This document shows positions 60,156 through 64,000 of a DNA stretch of 64,000 bases, piece after piece. Positions within the stretch are counted from its first letter, which is position 1. Each line of letters opens with the position of its first letter. The notes beneath the pieces were generated by a model, which was given only the letters and a program-made list of their open reading frames with translations, had not been told where the DNA came from and ran no database searches. A program made the translations under genes and the position numbers. Source of the DNA: Streptomyces filamentosus (GTDB lineage: Bacteria; Actinomycetota; Actinomycetes; Streptomycetales; Streptomycetaceae); NCBI RefSeq assembly GCF_014654895.1, contig NZ_BNBE01000003.1, positions 524,501 to 588,500 on the forward strand, in the 5' to 3' direction.

Positions 60156-61414
60156 CCTGCCTCCTCCCGCCGAGCCCGCGCCCCCTCCCCTCCATGCTCC
60201 CCGGCCCCCCGCGGCCACGCACCACGGGCGACCCACCCGGGGCCGTCCTGGGCGGCGGGCGCCGTCCGCCGGCGGGGCGCGGCCGTGAGGGCCGCGCCCG
60301 TCAGGCCGGCGAGCGCGAGGGCCGGGAGCAGGACGGTGGGGTCGACGGCGGTGACCAGGGCCGCGCCCAGGGCCAGGGCCAGGGCGTTCGGGACGAAGAG
60401 CGCGGTGTTCGCGGTCGCCGCCAGGCGGCCCGCCGCCTCCGCCGGGGCCTCCCGCTGGACCGCCGTCACCGCGGCCACCAGCACCCACGGCATGCCGAGC
60501 CCGATCAGGGCGCTCGCCGCCAGCGCCGCCGGCTCGTGGGGCAGCGCCCGCGCGCCGGCCGCCACCGCGAAGAGCGCGAGGCCGCCGGCGCAGACCAGCC
60601 GCTCCGGGACCCGCCGCAGCAGCGGCCCCGCGGTCAGCCCGGCGAGGACCGAACCGGCGCCCTGCACCGCGTACAGCACCCCGGCGTACGCGGCGGGCCG
60701 GCCGAGCCCGTCCACCACCGCGTACACCGCCGCCCCGTTCACCCCGGCGAGCAGCATCATGAAGGACCCGGCGGCGACCGGCGGCCGCAGCACCGGCGAG
60801 GACGCGAGCAGCCGGACGCCCTCGGCGGTCTCCCGCCGCCACGCCCCCCGCTCCCGCGCGGCCCGCGCCGGGCGTTCCTCCCGGACCCGCACCGCGGCGA
60901 AGGCGCCCGCGGCGAGGACGAAGGTCGCCGCGTCCAGGAGGGCGACCGGGCCGCCGCCCCAGCGGGCGAAGAGGCCCGCCGCGACCAGCGGGGCGACCAG
61001 CTTCGTCGACTCGCCGGCCGTCATCCGCCAGCCGTTCACCGAGCCGAGCCGCCCCTTGTCGAAGCCGGTCGAGAGCAGGGCCTGTTCGGCCGCGTCGTGG
61101 ACGGCGCCCTGGGCCCCGTACAGCACGAGCACGGCGAACAGCAGCCACACCCGGTCGGCCGAGGTGACCCACAGCAGCAGCGGCAGCACGGCGGCCGCCG
61201 CGAGGTCGAGGGCGACGAGCAGCGGACGGCGGCGGAAGCGGTCCGCGACCGTGCCGAGGAGCGGCCCGAGGAGGGCGGGGGCCCAGAGGGCGAAGGCGGT
61301 CAGGGCCGCGAGCCCGTCCGAACCCGTCAGCGACTTGACCCAGATCCCGGAGACCAGCCACATCGCCGTCGTCCCGAACCCGGACACGACCACACCTGTC
61401 AGATACCAGCGCAT
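60152..61414 (-). CDS. MFS transporter
   Basis: A 420-residue major facilitator of the 12-helix type, with the loop motif GTVADRFRRRPLL after helix 2. It resembles the MFS group of drug or small-molecule exporters; the substrate is unknown. ATG 61414 (MRWYLTGVVVSGFG) starts the first helix. The C terminus is basic, proline/arginine-rich and unstructured. It is the first gene of the operon with the two phosphatases, overlapping the next one by 4 nt, and starts 50 nt after a small membrane protein gene. Confidence 0.9.
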   Translation of the reverse strand: MRWYLTGVVVSGFGTTAMWLVSGIWVKSLTGSDGLAALTAFALWAPALLGPLLGTVADRFRRRPLLVALDLAAAAVLPLLLWVTSADRVWLLFAVLVLYGAQGAVHDAAEQALLSTGFDKGRLGSVNGWRMTAGESTKLVAPLVAAGLFARWGGGPVALLDAATFVLAAGAFAAVRVREERPARAARERGAWRRETAEGVRLLASSPVLRPPVAAGSFMMLLAGVNGAAVYAVVDGLGRPAAYAGVLYAVQGAGSVLAGLTAGPLLRRVPERLVCAGGLALFAVAAGARALPHEPAALAASALIGLGMPWVLVAAVTAVQREAPAEAAGRLAATANTALFVPNALALALGAALVTAVDPTVLLPALALAGLTGAALTAAPRRRTAPAAQDGPGWVARGAWPRGAGEHGGEGARARREEAG

Positions 61415-61463
61415 GGACGGGAGCGTGCCGTCTGAGGTGGCCCTCCGGGATCGGGCAGGATCC

Positions 61464-61895
61464 CTATTCCGCGGCCGGTTCCGTCCGCGCGGACCGCCCC
61501 TCGCGCCACAGCGCCGCACCCGTCACCACGGCGCCGAGCCCCTCCCACAGGCCCACCCCGAGGAAGCCCGAGGGGGCCCGTCCCGTGACGACCGCCAGGG
61601 TGAAGACCGCGCAGGTGAGAAGGCGGAAGGGGACCGTCCAGCGGAAGAACGCCCGCCAGTCGGCGAGGGCGGCGAGCACGTAGTAGACGCCCATGTTGAG
61701 CGCGGCCATGGAGGAGGCGGTGAGGAAGACCAGCGTGTGGTCGCCCTCCGCGCGCGCCCCCGCCGGCACCGGCTCGAAGCCCATCGTGGTGAGCAGGACG
61801 TCGGGGGCGACCAGGCCCACCGCGCCCAGGGCGGCGGCGAGGACGCCGAAGACCGCCATGGTCCAGCCGGACAGCGAACGGGGCAGGCGGCGCAC
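61464..61895 (-). CDS. Small membrane protein, unknown function
   Basis: A 143-residue protein with four hydrophobic segments (WTMAVFGVLAAALGAVGL, TLVFLTASSMAALNMGVYYVLAAL, FRLLTCAVFTLAVVTG, LGVGLWEGLGAVVTGAALW), resembling the DoxX/DUF-type small membrane proteins. GGAGG lies 6 nt before the GTG start. It probably heads the operon with the MFS and phosphatase genes (50-nt gap). The function is unknown. Confidence 0.82.
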   Translation of the reverse strand: MRRLPRSLSGWTMAVFGVLAAALGAVGLVAPDVLLTTMGFEPVPAGARAEGDHTLVFLTASSMAALNMGVYYVLAALADWRAFFRWTVPFRLLTCAVFTLAVVTGRAPSGFLGVGLWEGLGAVVTGAALWREGRSARTEPAAE

Positions 61896-61975
61896 GGCGG
61901 TCCTCCGCGGAGCGAGATCGACGGTTCAGGGGACGCTCTGGTGTTCGAGCAGGATCCTGCATATCGCGCGGAGGG

Positions 61976-62002
61976 CCGTGGGGGCCAATCCTGCCCCCAC
62001 GG
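61976..62002 (-). terminator. Terminator of the penicillin-binding protein gene
   Basis: A perfect 10-bp stem (CCGTGGGGGC, 61976-61985, with 61993-62002) and 7-nt loop, directly after the stop on the minus strand. Confidence 0.85.
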
Positions 62003-62005
62003 AGG

Positions 62006-63454
62006 TCACTTCAGCGCCGCCGCCATCATCTTCCGGGCCACCGGAGCCGCCAGGCCGTTGCCGCTGACCTCGGAGCGGGCCGCGCCCGAGTCCTCGATCA
62101 GCACCGCCACCGCCACCTGCTTCCCGGTGGCCGGGTCCTTCGCGTAGGAGGTGAACCAGGCGTACGGCGTCTTGCTGTTGTTCTCGCCGTGCTGGGCCGT
62201 GCCGGTCTTGCCGCCGACCTCGGCGCCGGGGACCGCCGCGTTGCTGCCGGTGCCCTCCTCCACCACCGTCACCATCGCGCTGCGCAGCTGCTCGGCGGTG
62301 GCCTCGGAGACGACCCGGGTGGCGTCGCCGTCGTCGAAGGACTCCAGCGCGTCGCCGTCGGAGTCGACCACCTCGGAGACCATGTGCGGGGCGGCGAGCC
62401 GCCCGTCGTTCGAGATCGCCGCCGAGACCATCGCCATCTGGAGCGGGGTGGCGGTCACGTCGAACTGCCCGATGCCGGTGAGCGCGGTCTGCGCCGCGTC
62501 CATCCCGGACGGGTAGACGCTCGGGTAGGCCCGGACCGGCACGTCCTGCTCGGCGTCGTTGAAGCCGAACTTCTCGGCCATCGCCCGCACCTTGTCCTGC
62601 CCCAGGTCGGCGGCCATCTTGCCGAAGACGTTGTTGCAGGAGTACCGGAGCGCGGTGCGGATCGTGGCGTCCTCGCAGGGCGCGTACCTGTTCTCGTTGG
62701 GCAGGACGGTCCGGGTGTTCGGCAGGGTGTACGGGTCGGGGCTGTCGGTCCGCACGTCCACGGAGGAGTACAGCCCGTCCTCCAGGGCGGCGGCCGCGAC
62801 GACCAGCTTGAAGGTGGAGCCGGGCGGCAGCGGCTGCCGCAGCGCCCGGTTGACCAGCGGTTTGTCCGGGTCGTCCAGCAGCTCCTGCCAGGCGTCCCCG
62901 TCGGTCGTCCCGGCGATCTTCCCGGGGTCGTAGGAGGGGGTGGACACCATGGCCAGGATCCGGCCGGTGGCCGGGTCGATCGCGACCGCCGCGCCCTTGG
63001 TGCCGCCCAGCGCGCGGTAGCCGGCCTTCTGCACGTCCGGGTCGATCGTGGTGACGACCGTGCCCGGCTCCTGCTGCTTGCGGGTGACCGCGTCGACCGG
63101 GTTCTTCAGCCGGTCGTCGGTGCCGTCGAGGATCCCGGAGTAGATGCCCTCCAGCTGGGTGGCGCCGTACGCCTGCGAGCTGTAGCCGGTGACCGCCGAG
63201 TACAGGGCGCCCTCCGCGTAGCTGCGCTCGTACGCGAGGTCACCGCTCTCGGTCCGCTTCGAGCCGGTGACCGGCGAGCCGGCCACCACGATGTTCCCGA
63301 GCGGCTGCGCGTACTGCGCGATGGTCTTCCGCCGGTTCTTGCTGTCGTTCGCGAGCGCCTTGCCCTCGTACGCCTGGACCCACGTGGCCCTCCCGAGGAG
63401 GGCGAGCACGAGGACCAGCACGAAGACCGAGGTGCGCCTGATCGTCTTGTTCAT
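62006..63454 (-). CDS. Class B penicillin-binding protein (PbpA/PBP2-like transpeptidase)
   Basis: A membrane-anchored transpeptidase of 482 residues cross-linking peptidoglycan. It has one N-terminal membrane helix (TSVFVLVLVLALLGRATWV), a short linker domain and a transpeptidase domain with the acyl-serine in STFK (S213, K216), the second motif SCN (S272) and KTG near residue 410. It matches the mycobacterial PbpA group. Here it stands alone, without the rodA and ftsI-linked genes usual for that group, next to an IclR gene, so it is probably a lineage-specific paralogue used at a certain stage or condition. Confidence 0.92.
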   Translation of the reverse strand: MNKTIRRTSVFVLVLVLALLGRATWVQAYEGKALANDSKNRRKTIAQYAQPLGNIVVAGSPVTGSKRTESGDLAYERSYAEGALYSAVTGYSSQAYGATQLEGIYSGILDGTDDRLKNPVDAVTRKQQEPGTVVTTIDPDVQKAGYRALGGTKGAAVAIDPATGRILAMVSTPSYDPGKIAGTTDGDAWQELLDDPDKPLVNRALRQPLPPGSTFKLVVAAAALEDGLYSSVDVRTDSPDPYTLPNTRTVLPNENRYAPCEDATIRTALRYSCNNVFGKMAADLGQDKVRAMAEKFGFNDAEQDVPVRAYPSVYPSGMDAAQTALTGIGQFDVTATPLQMAMVSAAISNDGRLAAPHMVSEVVDSDGDALESFDDGDATRVVSEATAEQLRSAMVTVVEEGTGSNAAVPGAEVGGKTGTAQHGENNSKTPYAWFTSYAKDPATGKQVAVAVLIEDSGAARSEVSGNGLAAPVARKMMAAALK

Positions 63455-63552
63455 GGCACCTGGAGGGACGAACGGGGCGGCGCGAGGCGTTCCGGGTGTG
63501 GTGCGATTCTCAGGAAACGTTCATGCGGTACGTACCCGGCGGAACCGGACGG

Positions 63553-64000
63553 TCACAGCCGGCGGGTCGCCAGCGTCAGCCGGTCGCGCGCGTCGAAGAG
63601 GGCGTCCTTGATCAGCTGCTCGTGGCCCGGGGTCAGCCGGGCGGCCGGCACCGAGCAGCTCAGCGCGTCCCGGGCCGGGGTCCGGTAGGGGATCGCCACC
63701 GCGAAGCACCGCAGCCCCAGCGTGTTCTCCTCGCGGTCCACCGCGTACCCCTGCTCGCGCACCGTCCCCAGCTCCTCGATCAGCCGCTCCCGGTCGGTGA
63801 TCGTCCGCTCGGTCACCGCCGGCAGCGACTCCGGCAGCAGCCTGCGCACCTGCTCGTCGTCCCAGGTGGCCAGCAGCGCCTTGCCGAGCGCGGTGGAGTG
63901 CGCCGGCAGCCGGCGCCCGACCCGGGTGAAGGGCCGCAGGTGGTGCTGGGACTGGCGGGTGGCCAGATAGACCACGCTGGTGCCGTCGAGCCGGGCCAGG
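63553..64000 (-). CDS. IclR-family transcriptional regulator, C-terminal part (truncated by window edge)
   Basis: The effector-binding domain of an IclR regulator, about 149 residues in the window; the N-terminal winged helix lies beyond base 64000. The family motifs RLPAHSTALGKALLA and GYAVDREENTLGLRCFAVAIPY are plain. The frame stays open to the edge. IclR proteins in Streptomyces often govern sugar-acid, glycerol or aromatic catabolism. Its target may lie outside the window, as the penicillin-binding protein gene is on the same strand 98 nt downstream. Confidence 0.93.
   Translation of the reverse strand, partial: LARLDGTSVVYLATRQSQHHLRPFTRVGRRLPAHSTALGKALLATWDDEQVRRLLPESLPAVTERTITDRERLIEELGTVREQGYAVDREENTLGLRCFAVAIPYRTPARDALSCSVPAARLTPGHEQLIKDALFDARDRLTLATRRL

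Overview
The window is a high-GC actinobacterial chromosome segment. Gene content, gene order and GTG-rich starts point to Streptomyces or a very close relative. It holds the uvrC-rapZ-yvcK-whiA cluster, the gap-pgk-tpiA-secG-rbpA run, the tkt-tal-zwf-opcA-pgl operon, ctaB and ctaA, and a sufR-led suf operon, an order also broadly kept in Mycobacterium (recalled, not searched). I see no rRNA, tRNA, CRISPR array, prophage, insertion sequence or plasmid gene. The left two thirds is core chromosome and the right third is more accessory.

Layout. 1-4137: the end of uvrC, then rapZ, yvcK and whiA, overlapping or closely spaced on the plus strand. 4138-7489: an intergenic stretch with short palindrome-bearing repeats, then a very large secreted M14 carboxypeptidase. 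7490-15456: lower glycolysis (gap, pgk, tpiA), secG, rbpA, pgi and two PH-domain membrane proteins. 15482-22095 (minus): a pentose-phosphate operon transcribed tkt-tal-zwf-opcA-pgl. 22445-28707: haem O synthase ctaB, a small conserved protein, an amidohydrolase, then (minus) a two-gene ABC exporter followed by haem A synthase ctaA, and a DUF72 protein. 28811-35367: sufR-sufB-sufD-Rieske-sufC-sufS-sufU-sufT, with an iron-box-like palindrome and a SufR-type operator in front and an 18-bp perfect terminator behind.

35432-43573: a membrane protein, an SMR efflux gene with a TetR regulator, dapD, a beta-propeller lipoprotein candidate, a tiny secreted protein overlapping a dapA-like gene tail to tail, a GNAT acetyltransferase and a secreted nuclease/phosphatase. 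43798-51324: an unknown 482-residue protein, a PhoX-type phosphatase behind three 11-nt PHO-box-like repeats, a GntR regulator with an operator on its own start next to an ACC deaminase gene, a tandem TerD protein, and an AraC regulator. 51595-55196: a uronate-dehydrogenase-like gene and an unrecognised enzyme-like gene driven by divergent near-mirror promoters that share an operator motif, then a cytosine-deaminase-like amidohydrolase. 55273-64000 (minus): two overlapping multi-sensor SpoIIE/PP2C phosphatases in an operon with an MFS transporter, a small membrane protein, a penicillin-binding protein and the C-terminal part of an IclR regulator.

The left and middle parts link central carbon flux (glycolysis, pentose phosphate pathway, YvcK/RapZ), respiration (haem A, Rieske protein) and Fe-S assembly. 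No wholly new multi-gene system is evident. The strongest leads are regulatory: the mirrored promoter pair at 52.54-52.67 kb, the dual iron/SufR control of suf, the triple PHO-box array, the acdS-linked operator, and the uncharacterised ABC exporter between ctaA and suf.
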